From Lysobacter niastensis (GTDB lineage Bacteria; Pseudomonadota; Gammaproteobacteria; Xanthomonadales; Xanthomonadaceae), in the NCBI RefSeq assembly GCF_015453285.1, contig NZ_JADLZT010000001.1, positions 530,042-594,041 of the forward strand: DNA of 64,000 bases, given 5' to 3'. Shown piece by piece: positions 9,400 through 19,288 of this stretch (positions are counted from its first letter, which is position 1; each line of letters begins with the position of its first letter). Position numbers and translations under genes: made by a program. The notes under the pieces are model-generated. The model had not been told where the DNA came from. It was given only the letters and a program-made list of their open reading frames with translations, and did no database searches.

Positions 9400-10842
9400 A
9401 TGAACCTCCCGATCCAGATCGCCGAAACCCGCCTGCTGCTGCCCGCCGGACTCGATGCCGGTGGCCTGGAGCGAACCTTCGGCACGCTGCTCGGACCCGG
9501 CATCGATTTCGGCGACCTGTATTTCCAGCATGCACGCCGCGAGAGCTGGACCGTGGAGGACGGCATCGTCAAGGACGGTGCGCACTCGATCGAACAGGGC
9601 GTGGGCGTGCGTGCGATCAGTGGCGAGAAGACCGGCTTCTCCTATTCCGACGAAATCAACGGCGAGGCCCTGCTGGCGGCGTCGAAGTCGGCGCGTGCCA
9701 TTGCGCGCGACGGCGCGATGCAGGCCACTCGTTCGCTGGTGCGTGGCAACGGCCGCAGCCTGTATCCGGCCGAGGATCCGATCGACGGCTACGGCAATGA
9801 AGCCAAGGTCGAGACGCTGCGCCGCATCGATCGCATGCTGCGCGCCGCCGATCCGCGCGTGCAGCAGGTGATGGTGAGCCTGTCCGGTGGCGTGGACACC
9901 GTGCTGATCGCGCGCAGCGACGGCGTCATGGCCGCCGACGTGCGCCCGCTGGTGCGCCTGAACGTGCAGGTCATCGTCGAACAGAACGGACGCCGCGAGA
10001 GCGGGTACGCCGGCGGCGGCGGTCGCTACAGCTATGCCGAACTGCTCGACGGCGACAAGCCGGAGCGGCTCGCGCGCGAGGCGCTGCGACAGGCCCTGGT
10101 CAACCTCGACGCGATCGATGCGCCGGCCGGCGTGATGCCGGTGGTGCTCGGCAGCGGCTGGCCCGGCGTACTGCTGCACGAGGCGGTGGGCCACGGCCTG
10201 GAAGGCGATTTCAACCGCAAGGGCACGTCGACCTACGCCGGGCGCATGGGCCAGCGCGTGGCATCGCCCGGCGTGACCATCGTCGACGACGGCACGCTGC
10301 CGGGCCGTCGCGGTTCGCTCAATGTCGACGACGAAGGCACGCCGACGCACTGCACGACGCTGATCGAGGACGGCGTGCTGGTCGGCTACATGCAGGACAC
10401 GCTCAACGCGCGCCTGATGGGAATGGCGCCGACCGGCAACGGCCGCCGCGAGTCGTTCGCGCACCTGCCAATGCCGCGCATGACCAACACCTACATGCTG
10501 GCGGGACCGCACGATCCGGAGGAGATGATCCGTTCGGTGAAGAAGGGCCTGTACGCGGTCAACTTCGGTGGCGGCCAGGTCGACATCACCAGCGGCAAGT
10601 ACGTGTTCTCGGCGACCGAGGCCTACCTGATCGAAGACGGAAAGATCACCGCGCCGGTCAAGGGTGCGACGCTGATCGGCAACGGCCCGGAGACGATGCA
10701 GCGCGTAAAGATGATCGGCCATGACCTCGCCCTCGACGAAGGCGTGGGCGTGTGCGGCAAGGACGGGCAGAGCGTGCCGGTCGGTGTCGGCCAGCCGTCG
10801 CTGCTGATCGACCAGATCACCGTGGGTGGAACGCAGGCGTGA
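9400..10842 (+). CDS. tldD: Metalloprotease subunit TldD
   Basis: TldD and TldE form a heterodimeric Zn protease that degrades unfolded peptides, matures microcin B17 and processes CcdA. This 480-residue protein carries the catalytic HExxxH motif as H260-E-x3-H264 ([14 protein letters not shown]), so it is the active subunit. The C-terminal half has the [15 protein letters not shown] segment typical of the family. The 192 bp spacer from yhdP contains an 8-bp hairpin (9210-9229). A TATAAC (-10-like) lies at 9350-9355 but without a convincing -35, so a separate promoter is possible, not shown. The partner gene pmbA/tldE is 0.8 kb away. Confidence 0.95.
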   Translation: MNLPIQIAETRLLLPAGLDAGGLERTFGTLLGPGIDFGDLYFQHARRESWTVEDGIVKDGAHSIEQGVGVRAISGEKTGFSYSDEINGEALLAASKSARAIARDGAMQATRSLVRGNGRSLYPAEDPIDGYGNEAKVETLRRIDRMLRAADPRVQQVMVSLSGGVDTVLIARSDGVMAADVRPLVRLNVQVIVEQNGRRESGYAGGGGRYSYAELLDGDKPERLAREALRQALVNLDAIDAPAGVMPVVLGSGWPGVLLHEAVGHGLEGDFNRKGTSTYAGRMGQRVASPGVTIVDDGTLPGRRGSLNVDDEGTPTHCTTLIEDGVLVGYMQDTLNARLMGMAPTGNGRRESFAHLPMPRMTNTYMLAGPHDPEEMIRSVKKGLYAVNFGGGQVDITSGKYVFSATEAYLIEDGKITAPVKGATLIGNGPETMQRVKMIGHDLALDEGVGVCGKDGQSVPVGVGQPSLLIDQITVGGTQA

Positions 10843-10864
10843 GGCCCGAAAGGCGCCTTTGCTC

Positions 10865-10955
10865 GACATCCCGGCGAACGCCGGGATCCATTTCGCCGTC
10901 GTTGTCGCCTGACGTTACGGTCAGGGGATGGATCCCAGCTGTCGCCGGGAAGGCG
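10865..10955. repeat. Dispersed inverted repeat, family A
   Basis: Between the convergent tldD and darP genes. A left arm (CATCCCGGCgaacGCCGGGATCCA, 10867-10890) and a right arm (TGGATCCCA...GTCGCCGGGA, 10929-10953) are inverted, diverged copies of one hairpin unit. Similar units lie at 44368-44452 and 56881-56987. The structure resembles a small non-autonomous (MITE-like) element. Confidence 0.75.
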
Positions 10956-10958
10956 TAT

Positions 10959-11537
10959 TCAAGTCTCGAAGCCGTCTTCGGCGTCGTCGCCGCCCGGTTC
11001 GTCGGCGTCAGCCACCGCGCCACCCAGCAGCAGATCGCGCAACGCCCGGTACAGCTCGCGGAACGAGCGCGGCGGCTTGTTGCGCTTGCGTTCCTCCAGC
11101 GTGTTGCGCACCAGTTGGCGCAGCTGCTGGCGGTCCGCAGTCGGATACTCGTCGAGCAGTTGCGCAAGCGCCGCGTCGCCGCCCTCGAGCAGCCGTTCGC
11201 GCCAGGCCTCGACGCGGTGCATCGCCGCGATCTCGCGCCGCGCCGCGTCGCCGCTCTCGTCGAGCGCGTCGCGGATCCTTTCCAGCACCTCGTCGTCCTC
11301 GCGGCGCATCTGCTTGGCCAGGAACGCCAGCTGGCGCTTGTGGGCGATGTTCGCGGTGATGCGCTTGCATTCGCGGATATGCGGCAGCAGCGACTCGGGC
11401 ACCGGCAGCTTGGCGAGCTGGGCTTCGGTCAGCGACACCAGCTTCTCGCCCAGGGCCAGCACCTCCAGCGCCTCGCGCCGGTTCTGGCTGCGGCTGGGGC
11501 CCAAAAACTCGCCGGTATCTTCGTCTCTGCCACGCAT
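10959..11537 (-). CDS. darP: Ribosome-associated protein DarP (YjgA, DUF615)
   Basis: DarP binds late 50S precursors and helps large-subunit assembly. The 192-residue protein is highly charged and almost all helical, with the family blocks [19 protein letters not shown] near the N-terminus and [17 protein letters not shown] in the middle. The last ~20 residues are acidic. It sits divergently next to pmbA, the same arrangement as yjgA-pmbA in E. coli. The ATG at 11537 matches the usual family start [11 protein letters not shown]. The frame remains open upstream into the pmbA region, but that is antisense reading. Confidence 0.9.
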   Translation of the reverse strand: MRGRDEDTGEFLGPSRSQNRREALEVLALGEKLVSLTEAQLAKLPVPESLLPHIRECKRITANIAHKRQLAFLAKQMRREDDEVLERIRDALDESGDAARREIAAMHRVEAWRERLLEGGDAALAQLLDEYPTADRQQLRQLVRNTLEERKRNKPPRSFRELYRALRDLLLGGAVADADEPGGDDAEDGFET

Positions 11538-11633
11538 CTTGCTGCTTCCGTTTCCGCGGGCCTGCGGCCCTGACCATTTACGTAACCGTTCCGCAGGCCA
11601 GGCCTGCGGGACGACAGGTACAAGGATAAGCCA

Positions 11634-13016
11634 TTGAACGTGATCGCTCCCTCCAACCTTCCCCAATACGCGGCCTCCCTGGGCGACAGCCACGCCCGGC
11701 TGGAGTCGCTGGCCGAGCTGTCGCAGCAACTGCTGGAGCGCTGCCGTGAGCGCGGTGCGACCCAGGCCGAGGTCTCGTGCTCGGAAGAGTCCGGGCTCAA
11801 CGTCAACGTGCGCATGGGCGAGGTCGAGACGGTCGAATCCACGCGCGACCGCGGCATCGCCGTGACGGTCTACTTCGGCAAGCGCAAGGGCAGCGCCAGC
11901 ACCGCCGACCTGCGCGAGACCAGCCTTGACAGCACGGTCGAGCAGGCCTGCGCGATCGCGCGCCATACCGAGGACGATGCCGCGACGGGGCTCGCCGACC
12001 CTGAGCTGATGGCGCGCGACATGCGCGAGTTCGACTCCTGGCATCCGTGGGTGATCGACGCCGACCGCGCCATCGACCTGGCGCTCGCGTGCGAGCAGGC
12101 CGGCCGCGACTCCGATGCGCGCATCGAGAATTCCGACGGCGCCTCCGTGGGCACCGGCGAGAGCATCGGCATCTACGCCAATTCGCACGGCTTCGTCGGC
12201 CGCGAGCGCAGCACCCAGCACAGCCTCGGGTGCGCGTTGATCGCCGGACGCGGCGATGCGATGCAGCGCGACGGCTGGTACAGCATCGCGCTGTCGGCCG
12301 ACGAACTGGAGTCGGCCGCTTCGATCGGACGCAAGGCCGCGCAACGCGCTGCTTCGCGCCTGGCGCCGAAGCAGATCGCCACCGGCGAGTATCCGGTGCT
12401 GTTCGCCAGTGAAATGGCGCGTTCGCTGGTGGGCCACCTGCTCAGTGCAGTGTCGGGCGGCGCGCTGTATCGCCGCGCCAGTTTCCTCGTCGACGCCGCC
12501 GGTACGAAACTCTTCCCGGAGTGGTTCGCCATCGACGAGCGGCCGTTCCTGCCGCGCGGCTTCCGCTCCAGTTCGTTCGACGCCGAAGGCGTGGCGACGC
12601 GCGAATCGCCGCTGGTGCAGGACGGCGTGCTGCAGCGCTACATCCTCAGCAGCTATTCGGCGCGCAAGCTGGGCCTGCAGACCACTGCGAACGCCGGCGG
12701 CGTGCACAACCTGCAGGTCGCGGCCAACGCCGGCGACTTCGAATCGATGCTGGGCGGCATGGGCCGTGGACTGCTCGTCACCGAACTGATGGGGCAGGGC
12801 GTCAACACCGTGACCGGCGACTATTCGCGCGGCGCGGCGGGGTTCTGGGTCGAGGACGGCAAGATCCAGTATCCGGTCGACGGCATCACCATCGCCGGCA
12901 ACCTCAAGTCGATGTTCGCCGCGATCGAAGCGGTGGGCAGCGACGTCGACACGCGCTCGCACGTGCGCACGGGTTCGATCCTGGTCGGTCGAATGACGGT
13001 GGCGGGCGAGGTGTGA
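11634..13016 (+). CDS. pmbA: Metalloprotease subunit TldE (PmbA)
   Basis: A 460-residue partner of TldD. The HExxxH zinc motif is absent, as expected for the non-catalytic subunit. The C-terminal family block is seen as [20 protein letters not shown] followed by [16 protein letters not shown]. The proposed start is a TTG at 11634 with AAGGA eight bases ahead; a GTG two codons later is an alternative. With tldD at 9400 both subunits are present. No modified-peptide precursor gene is recognisable nearby, so a housekeeping role in peptide turnover is the safest reading. Confidence 0.93.
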   Translation: MNVIAPSNLPQYAASLGDSHARLESLAELSQQLLERCRERGATQAEVSCSEESGLNVNVRMGEVETVESTRDRGIAVTVYFGKRKGSASTADLRETSLDSTVEQACAIARHTEDDAATGLADPELMARDMREFDSWHPWVIDADRAIDLALACEQAGRDSDARIENSDGASVGTGESIGIYANSHGFVGRERSTQHSLGCALIAGRGDAMQRDGWYSIALSADELESAASIGRKAAQRAASRLAPKQIATGEYPVLFASEMARSLVGHLLSAVSGGALYRRASFLVDAAGTKLFPEWFAIDERPFLPRGFRSSSFDAEGVATRESPLVQDGVLQRYILSSYSARKLGLQTTANAGGVHNLQVAANAGDFESMLGGMGRGLLVTELMGQGVNTVTGDYSRGAAGFWVEDGKIQYPVDGITIAGNLKSMFAAIEAVGSDVDTRSHVRTGSILVGRMTVAGEV

Positions 13017-13122
13017 ACCAATCCGCCCCTGCCTGCACGGGAGGGGCGCTCAATTCATGCGCTTGACCCCGCCCCCGTTGCGGCCGAGAGTGTTCGCATA
13101 ACCTGACCAGGAGCAGTCGGCC

Positions 13123-13542
13123 ATGAGCGAGATTCCTCCCATTCCCGGCAGTGGTGACACCGCCAGCGGCGTCCCGGCCGACCAGCGGCAGTGGGCGATG
13201 TTCGCGCACCTGTCGGCGGTCGCCGGCGCGATCCTCACCTCCGGCGTCGGCGGTTGGGGCACGTTCCTCGGCCCGCTGATCATCTGGCTGCTGAAGAAGG
13301 ACACCATGCCCTTCGTCGACGACCAGGCCAAGGAAGCGCTGAACTTCAACATCACCGTCGCGATCGTGTTCTTCGCGCTCTGGGTGCTGGTGTTCATCAC
13401 GCTCGGGATCGGTTTCCTGATCGCGATCCCCGCCTGGTGCGTCGTCGGCATCGCCTGGCTCGTGTTCGCGATCATCGCCGCGGTGAAGTCCAACGACGGC
13501 ATCAGCTACCGCTATCCCTTCACGTTGCGGCTGGTGAAGTAA
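13123..13542 (+). CDS. DUF4870 membrane protein
   Basis: A 139-residue protein preceded by AGGAG. After a hydrophilic Pro/Gly-rich start comes the DUF4870 core: a first helix around residues 28-56 (HLSAVAGAILTSG ... LGPLIIWLLKK), the family motif FVDDQAKEALNFNIT (about 65-79), then two strongly hydrophobic helices to about residue 118. It ends with the conserved SYRYPFTLRLVK. The family (also called Tic20-like) has no assigned function. It stands alone between pmbA and the P-loop gene. Confidence 0.85.
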   Translation: MSEIPPIPGSGDTASGVPADQRQWAMFAHLSAVAGAILTSGVGGWGTFLGPLIIWLLKKDTMPFVDDQAKEALNFNITVAIVFFALWVLVFITLGIGFLIAIPAWCVVGIAWLVFAIIAAVKSNDGISYRYPFTLRLVK

Positions 13543-13608
13543 CCCTCGCACATGCCGGGCGCGCATCGCGTCCGGCATGTGGCGGCAACGCGTCATGAGA
13601 GGCGCGTC

Positions 13609-14175
13609 ATGCGCAGAGTCCTGCTGATCGGGCCCGGCGGCGCCGGCAAGTCGACGCTTGCCGCGACCATCGCGTCGCGGCTCGGGTTGCCACTGATCCA
13701 CCTCGATGCCATGTACTGGAAGCCAGGCTGGCAGGAAACGCCCAAGGACGAATGGCGCGACAAGGTCGCTGCGCTCGTCGCGCAGGAGGCGTGGGTCATG
13801 GACGGCAACTTCGGCGGAACGCTCGACCTGCGGCTGGCCGCCTGCGATACCGTGCTCTTCCTCGACATGCCACCGCTGCTGTGCATGTGGCGTGTGCTGC
13901 GGCGGCGCTGGCGTTTCCATCGCGAGGTACGTCCGGACATGGCGGCCGGATGCATCGAACGGTTGGATGCGGATTTCCTGCTCTGGATCCTCGCTTACCG
14001 ATGGCGCAGTGCGCCGCGCGTGCGGGCGAAGCTGGATGCCGAGGCCCGCGCCGGCAAGCAGGTATTCGTGCTCGATTCGCAGGCTGCGGTTGATCGCTTT
14101 CTCGATGCATTGCCCGAGCCGGGCGGATCGGTGAAGCAGAGTTTAGATCTGCGGCTACGCACGGGTCGCGGCTGA
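13609..14175 (+). CDS. P-loop kinase-like protein (FlaR/'topology modulation' type)
   Basis: A 188-residue adenylate-kinase-like protein. The Walker A motif GPGGAGKSTLA lies near residues 8-18. HLDAMYWKPGW (about 32-42) and WVMDGNFGGTLDLRL (about 64-78) are the conserved substrate-site blocks of proteins annotated as 'DNA topology modulation protein FlaR'. LFLDMPPLLCMWRVLRR matches the following strand and helix. The biochemical substrate of the family is not established, and the topology name is historical. The ATG at 13609 has GAGAGG seven bases ahead. It ends 19 bases from the convergent ispA with no terminator between. Confidence 0.75.
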   Translation: MRRVLLIGPGGAGKSTLAATIASRLGLPLIHLDAMYWKPGWQETPKDEWRDKVAALVAQEAWVMDGNFGGTLDLRLAACDTVLFLDMPPLLCMWRVLRRRWRFHREVRPDMAAGCIERLDADFLLWILAYRWRSAPRVRAKLDAEARAGKQVFVLDSQAAVDRFLDALPEPGGSVKQSLDLRLRTGRG

Positions 14176-14194
14176 AGCCGCTCCCACACGGGGT

Positions 14195-15091
14195 TCAACG
14201 ATCGCGCTCGATCGCCATCCGGCCCAGCGCGGCCAGCGCATCGGCGCGTTCGCCGAACGGGGCCAGTGCATCGAACATCGCCGCGCGAAGTTGCTCCAGC
14301 CGCGCGCGTGAAGCGTCCAGGCCGATCAGCGCGGGGAAGGTCGCCTTGTCCTGCGCCTGGTCCTTGCCGGCGGTCTTGCCTAGCGTGGCGCTGTCGCCTT
14401 CGATGTCGAGGATGTCATCGCGCACCTGGAACGCCAGGCCGAGCGCGTCGGCGTAACGGTCGAGGCGCTGCAGTTCCTCATCGGACGCGTTGCCGCACAA
14501 CGCCCCCATCCGCACGGCCGCGCGGATCAGCGCGCCGGTTTTCAGGGCGTGCAGGCGTTCCAGGTCGCCCACCGACAGGCCGCGTCCATTGCCGGTGGCG
14601 GCCAGGTCCAGCGCCTGCCCGCCGCACATACCGGCGGCGCCGGAGGCGACGGCGAGCGTGCGCAACAGTTCGACGCGGATTCGATCGCTGACCGGCGTGG
14701 CCGCCAGCACCTCGAAGGCGAGCGATTGCAACGCGTCTCCGGCGAGGATCGCGGTCGCCTCGTCGAAGGCGATGTGCACGGTGGGCTGGCCGCGGCGCAG
14801 CGCATCGTCGTCCATTGCTGGCAGGTCGTCGTGCACCAGCGAGTAGGCGTGGATCAGTTCGACCGCCGTCGCCGGCGCATCAAGTGCGCTGGCTTCCACC
14901 CCAAACAGATGGCCCGCCGCATGCACCAGCAGCGGGCGCATGCGCTTGCCGCCGAGCAGCACGGCATGGCGCATGGCGGCATGCAGGCGCTGTGGCGGGG
15001 ATTGCGGATCGGGCAGGGCTCGGGCCAGCGCGGCATCGGCGCGTTCGCGCCAGGCCGCGAGCATCGAACCGGCCGCAGCCGGATCAGACAT
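14195..15091 (-). CDS. ispA: Farnesyl diphosphate synthase
   Basis: A 298-residue trans-prenyltransferase that condenses isopentenyl diphosphate with dimethylallyl and geranyl diphosphates. The first Asp-rich motif DDLPAMDDD is at residues 88-96 and the second, DDILD, at 225-229. GGKRMRP (47-53) binds the homoallylic substrate. Length and motifs fit the short IspA class, so farnesyl (C15) or geranyl product is likely. Its start overlaps the xseB stop by 8 bases, the standard xseB-ispA pair. The usual third gene dxs is not here. The product feeds UppS (uppS, dxr and cdsA lie at 37.9-40.8 kb). Confidence 0.93.
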   Translation of the reverse strand: MSDPAAAGSMLAAWRERADAALARALPDPQSPPQRLHAAMRHAVLLGGKRMRPLLVHAAGHLFGVEASALDAPATAVELIHAYSLVHDDLPAMDDDALRRGQPTVHIAFDEATAILAGDALQSLAFEVLAATPVSDRIRVELLRTLAVASGAAGMCGGQALDLAATGNGRGLSVGDLERLHALKTGALIRAAVRMGALCGNASDEELQRLDRYADALGLAFQVRDDILDIEGDSATLGKTAGKDQAQDKATFPALIGLDASRARLEQLRAAMFDALAPFGERADALAALGRMAIERDR

Positions 15092-15356
15092 CGCCGGCGT
15101 TCTGCGGCGGCAGCGCGGTAAAGGGCTCGGCGCTCGCCGGTTCCTGCGGGTCGCTGAGCAGGCGCACGCGCAGTTCGGCCTGTTCCAGCGCCGTCTGGCA
15201 GCGGCGGTAGAGGCCGACGCCGCGTTCGTAGGCGGCCAGCGATTCCTCCAGGCTCATCTCGCCGTGCTCCATCTTCTCGACGAGCTGTTCGAGCGCATCG
15301 AGGGAGCGCTCGAAATCGGCGACGGGAGAGGTTTCGGTGTCGGGCTTGCGTGGCAT
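15084..15356 (-). CDS. xseB: Exodeoxyribonuclease VII small subunit
   Basis: A 90-residue subunit that assembles in several copies around each XseA large subunit; the enzyme trims single-stranded DNA from both ends. The core [20 protein letters not shown] (about residues 14-33) and [18 protein letters not shown] (about 35-52) form the family's antiparallel helices. It overlaps ispA by 8 bases, indicating translational coupling. The large-subunit gene xseA is not in the window. Confidence 0.92.
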   Translation of the reverse strand: MPRKPDTETSPVADFERSLDALEQLVEKMEHGEMSLEESLAAYERGVGLYRRCQTALEQAELRVRLLSDPQEPASAEPFTALPPQNAGDV

Positions 15357-15446
15357 GCGCGAAGTTTGCGACCGCGCCGGGAGGCGGTCAATCGCCGGGT
15401 CTGCGATTGCCGGCCGTGGCCGTCCAATCCGAGCCGCAGCTTGGGG

Positions 15447-16739
15447 CTATTCCTCGAACCAGCGCAGCCATGCGCCGCTTTCGCGCAGCCACGCGTCGAA
15501 CTCGGCGGAATAGGCCAGGTCCGCCGCCGCCAGCACGTGGTCGTCGGCATCGCAGAGCAGCGGCATGCGCTCGCGCACCCACGGTGGCACGCCGAGGTCC
15601 TGCAGCACGTGCTTGAGGGCATGCGAGTGGTCGCGGCCGGGCAGCGCGATGCGCTCGCCGCCACGACGGCCCCGCACGATCACGTCGATGCCGAAGCCCT
15701 CGACGCCTTCCAGCCGCAGCACACCGCCGAAGGGCAGCGCCAGCGGCGCGCGGCCGTTCCATGTGCATTGCCAGTCCTGCGGCAGCGGCGTACGCGCCGA
15801 ACCCGCGTGCAACAGGTCGCGCCAGCTTCGCACGACCACGTCCTGCCAGCGGAACTCGGCTTCCGCGTCGGCGCGTGCGGCCAGCACTTCGCCTTCGATA
15901 CGGACAATGCCGTGCGCCGGCAGCGGCGGCAGGCCGAGCTTCGAAGTCCAGGCCCGCAGCACGCGCGCACGCCGCATGGGCGGCAACGCCGCCAGCCGCG
16001 GACGCGACAGGCAGTGGGGATCGGTGGTGGCGACGGACGCGAGCGCGGCGAGGTCGGATTCGGCGAGCAGGTCGCCCGCGTCGGCACAACGCGAGGCCGA
16101 CTGCGCCAATGCGGCATCGGCGTGAGGCCAACGTTCGCGCAGCACCGGCAGCACGCGCTGGCGCAGGAAGTTGCGGTCGTGGCGGACGTCGGTGTTGCTG
16201 GGGTCGTCGATCCAGCGCAGGCCGTGCTCTTCGGCATAGGCCGCTACGGCATCGCGGCCGTGGTCGAGCAGCGGCCGCCACAGCCGTCCCCGGCCGAACT
16301 CGCGCCAGCGCCGCATCGCGCCCAGACCTTCCGGACCCGATGCGCGGAGTGCGCGCAGCAGCAGGGTTTCGGCCTGGTCGTCGCGGTGATGGCCGAGCGC
16401 GAGCACTTCATCGGCAGCCAGCAGGTCCTCGAACGCGGCATGGCGTGCCGCGCGTGCGGCGGCTTCCAATCCCTCGCCTGCGGGGACGACCTGTACCTTC
16501 ACCACCGTGAGCGGGACGTCCAGCGCCGTGCACACGGCGCGGCAATGTTCAGCCCAGGCGTCGGCGTGCGGATGCAGTCCGTGATGCACGTGCACCGCGC
16601 GCAGGTCCGGGGTGTGGCGCTGGGCCAGCAGGTGCAGCAGCACCGTCGAATCCATCCCACCGCTGAACCCGACGCACAACGGTGCGTCGGGCCGGTCGTG
16701 CAGGGCCCAGGTCAGTGCGCTGGCTTCGGCGGTAAGCAT
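15447..16739 (-). CDS. tilS: tRNA(Ile)-lysidine synthase
   Basis: TilS uses ATP to attach lysine to cytidine 34 of tRNA-Ile(CAU), changing both codon reading and charging identity. The protein has 430 residues with the N-type ATP pyrophosphatase P-loop SGGMDS at residues 26-31. The HHGLHPHADAWAEHC block and the ALGHHRDDQAETLLLRALRA block follow, then the TilS-specific C-terminal domains. The ATG at 16739 is chosen to fit the family start; no strong ribosome site is visible and an upstream in-frame ATG at 16778 remains possible. It diverges from the flavin oxidoreductase. In E. coli tilS is also near accA. Confidence 0.92.
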   Translation of the reverse strand: MLTAEASALTWALHDRPDAPLCVGFSGGMDSTVLLHLLAQRHTPDLRAVHVHHGLHPHADAWAEHCRAVCTALDVPLTVVKVQVVPAGEGLEAAARAARHAAFEDLLAADEVLALGHHRDDQAETLLLRALRASGPEGLGAMRRWREFGRGRLWRPLLDHGRDAVAAYAEEHGLRWIDDPSNTDVRHDRNFLRQRVLPVLRERWPHADAALAQSASRCADAGDLLAESDLAALASVATTDPHCLSRPRLAALPPMRRARVLRAWTSKLGLPPLPAHGIVRIEGEVLAARADAEAEFRWQDVVVRSWRDLLHAGSARTPLPQDWQCTWNGRAPLALPFGGVLRLEGVEGFGIDVIVRGRRGGERIALPGRDHSHALKHVLQDLGVPPWVRERMPLLCDADDHVLAAADLAYSAEFDAWLRESGAWLRWFEE

Positions 16740-16813
16740 GCCCAGATGGTGCCACGGCAATGGAATGCAGCAACCCATGCATGGGGCTGCTCTGGCGTGA
16801 CGGGCGCCGCACT

Positions 16814-17905
16814 ATGAGCACATTCCCTGCGGAGTCCCTCGTCGTGTCCCGGCTTTTCGATCCCCTCGAGCAACGCTCGCTGACCCTGCGCAACCGCCTG
16901 GTCGTCTCGCCGATGTGCCAGTACTCGGCCGTCGACGGCGTACCGAATGACTGGCACCTGGTGCACCTGGGCAGCCGCGCGGTCGGCGGCGCCGCGGTGG
17001 TGCTGGCCGAAGCCAGTGCCGTATCCGCGCAGGGACGGATCTCGCCGGCCGACACCGGGTTGTGGAACGACCGCCAGGCCGAGGCGTGGTCGCGGATCAC
17101 CCGTTTCATGTCCGCCCAGGGCGCGATTCCCGGCGTGCAGCTGGCCCACGCCGGCCGCAAGGCCAGCACGTCGCCGCCGTGGCTGGGCGGCGCGCCGGTG
17201 TCGATCGACGATGGCGGCTGGATTCCGTCCGCGCCGTCGGCGCTGGCCTTCGGCGAAGGCTCACCGGTGCCGCGTGCGCTCGACGAGATCGAGCTGAGCA
17301 ACATCGTCGACGATTTCGCCTGCGCGGCGTGGCGTGCGTTGGCCGCGGGCTTTCGCGTGGTCGAGCTGCACGCGGCGCATGGCTACCTGCTGCACCAGTT
17401 CCTCTCGCCACTGTCGAACCGGCGCACCGATGCGTTCGGTGGCAGCTTCGAGAACCGCACGCGCCTGCTGATGATGGTCATCGATGCCGTGCGAAAGGTG
17501 TGGCCGGAGCGCTTGCCGCTGTGGCTGCGCATCTCCGCGACCGACTGGGTCGACGGCGGCTGGGACCTGGAGCAGAGCATCGAGCTGGCGAGCATGGTGG
17601 GCAGCCGCGGCGTCGACCTGATCGACGTGTCCAGCGGCGGCCTCGTGCCGGGTGCGAAGATTCCGGTGCAGCCGGGTTACCAGGTGCCGTTCTCCGCCAG
17701 CATCCGCCGCGAGGCCGGCATCGCCACCGGTGCGGTCGGGATGATCACGCAGCCGCACCATGCGCAGGCCGTGATCGAGCGTGGCGAAGCCGATGTGGTG
17801 CTGCTGGCGCGCGAACTGCTGCGTGATCCCTACTTCCCGCGCCGTGCGGCGCAGGAACTGGCGGGCGAGTTGCACGCGCCGGAGCAGTACCTGCGCGCGT
17901 GGTGA
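16814..17905 (+). CDS. Old Yellow Enzyme family NAD(P)H:flavin oxidoreductase (YqjM-like)
   Basis: A 363-residue FMN-binding TIM barrel. It carries the thermophilic-like/YqjM signatures: SPMCQY with C35 and Y37 (redox-tuning Cys and substrate Tyr), QLAHAGRKAS (about residues 107-116), HAAHGYLLHQFLSPLSNRR with the substrate-binding HxxH, and FGGSFENRTRL. Such enzymes reduce activated C=C bonds of enones, maleimides and some nitro compounds, usually with NADPH. The natural substrate is not evident. The gene is alone, divergent from tilS and convergent with a small membrane-protein gene. Confidence 0.88.
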   Translation: MSTFPAESLVVSRLFDPLEQRSLTLRNRLVVSPMCQYSAVDGVPNDWHLVHLGSRAVGGAAVVLAEASAVSAQGRISPADTGLWNDRQAEAWSRITRFMSAQGAIPGVQLAHAGRKASTSPPWLGGAPVSIDDGGWIPSAPSALAFGEGSPVPRALDEIELSNIVDDFACAAWRALAAGFRVVELHAAHGYLLHQFLSPLSNRRTDAFGGSFENRTRLLMMVIDAVRKVWPERLPLWLRISATDWVDGGWDLEQSIELASMVGSRGVDLIDVSSGGLVPGAKIPVQPGYQVPFSASIRREAGIATGAVGMITQPHHAQAVIERGEADVVLLARELLRDPYFPRRAAQELAGELHAPEQYLRAW

Positions 17906-17925
17906 CGCGCAGGATGCCCGCGGGC

Positions 17926-18087
17926 TCAGCCTTGACGGTTGTCGGGGTCGAGCCGGCGTGCGATCTCTTCGAGAGCTCGCGCGCTGCGTTCCTGCGCTTT
18001 GGCGATGCGAATTGCCAGGACGATCAGCAGGATGGGAACGGAGAGCATCAGCGCGAAGTAGCCGATGGTGGCGAACCAGTGACTCAT
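17926..18087 (-). CDS. Small single-pass membrane protein, unknown function
   Basis: A 53-residue ORF with an AGGGG ribosome site ahead of its ATG. One hydrophobic helix (about residues 7-28, GYFALMLSVPILLIVLAIRI) is followed by a charged, probably helical tail (AKAQERSARALEEIARRLD). It lies 35 bases downstream of accA on the same strand and may share its transcript. The topology resembles many uncharacterised small inner-membrane proteins; I do not recognise the family. Support comes from the ribosome site, clean membrane topology and close spacing. Confidence 0.6.
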   Translation of the reverse strand: MSHWFATIGYFALMLSVPILLIVLAIRIAKAQERSARALEEIARRLDPDNRQG

Positions 18088-18122
18088 GCCCGTTCCCCTG
18101 AAGCGAGTGTGTTGGATGCGGC

Positions 18123-19082
18123 TTATGCCGCCTCGTAGGCGCCGTAGCTGCGCAGGCGCTTGTAGCGGCGATCCAGCAGGTCCTCGACCGGCAACTGCTG
18201 CAGCGCGTCGAGTTCGTTGAGCAGCACTGCCTTGAGGCGCGTGCCCATCTGCTTGGGATTGCGGTGCGCACCGCCGATCGGCTCGCGCACGACCTTGTCG
18301 ATCAGTCCCAGGTCGAGCAGGCGCTTGGCGGTGAGGCCGAGCTGTTCGGCGGCGTCCTTGGCCTTGTCCGCGGACTTCCACAGGATCGAGGCGCAGCCTT
18401 CCGGCGAGATCACCGAGTAGGTGCTGTATTCGAGCATCAGCGTGCGATCGCCGACGCCGATCGCCAGCGCGCCGCCCGAGCCGCCTTCGCCGATCACGGT
18501 GCAGATCACCGGGATCTTCAGCTCGCTCATCTCCAGCAGGTTGCGCGCGATGGCTTCCGACTGGCCGCGTTCCTCGGCGCCGACGCCGGGGTACGCGCCG
18601 GGCGTGTCGATGAAGGTCAGCAGCGGCAGCTTGAAGCGCTCGGCCAGCTTCATCAGGCGCAGCGCCTTGCGGTAGCCCTCCGGACGCGGCATGCCGAAGT
18701 TGCGCTTGATCTTGCTCTTGGTGTCGCGGCCCTTCTGGTGGCCGATGATGACGACGCTGCGGCCGTTGATGCGGCCCAGGCCGCCGACGATGGCGGCGTC
18801 GTCGGAGAACGCGCGGTCGCCGGCCAGCTCCTGGAACTCGTCGCAGAGGATGCGCACGTAGTCGAGGGTGTAGGGGCGGGCCGGATGACGGGCGAGCTGC
18901 GAGACCTGCCACGGTGTCAGGTCACGGAAGATCTGGGCGGTGCGGATGCGCAGCTTGTCCTGCAGGGCATGCACTTCGGCGTCCACATCCACGGCCGGCG
19001 CGTTGCTGGCGTGGCGCAGCTCCTGGATCTTGGCTTCCAGGTCGGCGATGGGCTGCTCGAAGTCGAGGTAGTTCGGGTTCAT
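18123..19082 (-). CDS. accA: Acetyl-CoA carboxylase carboxyltransferase subunit alpha
   Basis: AccA with AccD transfers the carboxyl group from carboxybiotin to acetyl-CoA, giving malonyl-CoA for fatty acid synthesis. The 319 residues start with the conserved [19 protein letters not shown]. The crotonase-like core shows [38 protein letters not shown] (the oxyanion/CoA site) and the glycine-rich [14 protein letters not shown]. In E. coli accA directly follows dnaE. Here a GH31 alpha-glucosidase on the other strand separates them. The ATG at 19082 is the one matching the family start. Confidence 0.95.
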   Translation of the reverse strand: MNPNYLDFEQPIADLEAKIQELRHASNAPAVDVDAEVHALQDKLRIRTAQIFRDLTPWQVSQLARHPARPYTLDYVRILCDEFQELAGDRAFSDDAAIVGGLGRINGRSVVIIGHQKGRDTKSKIKRNFGMPRPEGYRKALRLMKLAERFKLPLLTFIDTPGAYPGVGAEERGQSEAIARNLLEMSELKIPVICTVIGEGGSGGALAIGVGDRTLMLEYSTYSVISPEGCASILWKSADKAKDAAEQLGLTAKRLLDLGLIDKVVREPIGGAHRNPKQMGTRLKAVLLNELDALQQLPVEDLLDRRYKRLRSYGAYEAA

Positions 19083-19288
19083 GCGTGGGCCAGTGGCCGG
19101 AAAGGGCACAGTCTAGCCGAGGCAGGGCGACCGTACCGAGACGTGTGGCGAAGGCCCGGCAATCGCCGGGGATCGCCGAGGATGCCGGGTCGTTCGGGCC
19201 GGTGACGCACTGAAAACGACTTCATCGCGCTCCAGGGCCGCGTCGGTGGTTGAATCCCCTGCGGGAACAGTCTGGACGGGGAGTTGGC

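Noticed and set aside
9400..13016. TldD/TldE pair as part of a modified-peptide (microcin-like) cluster
   Set aside because: The intervening gene is the housekeeping ribosome factor DarP, and no precursor peptide, cyclase or transporter is nearby. The arrangement matches the ordinary housekeeping locus.
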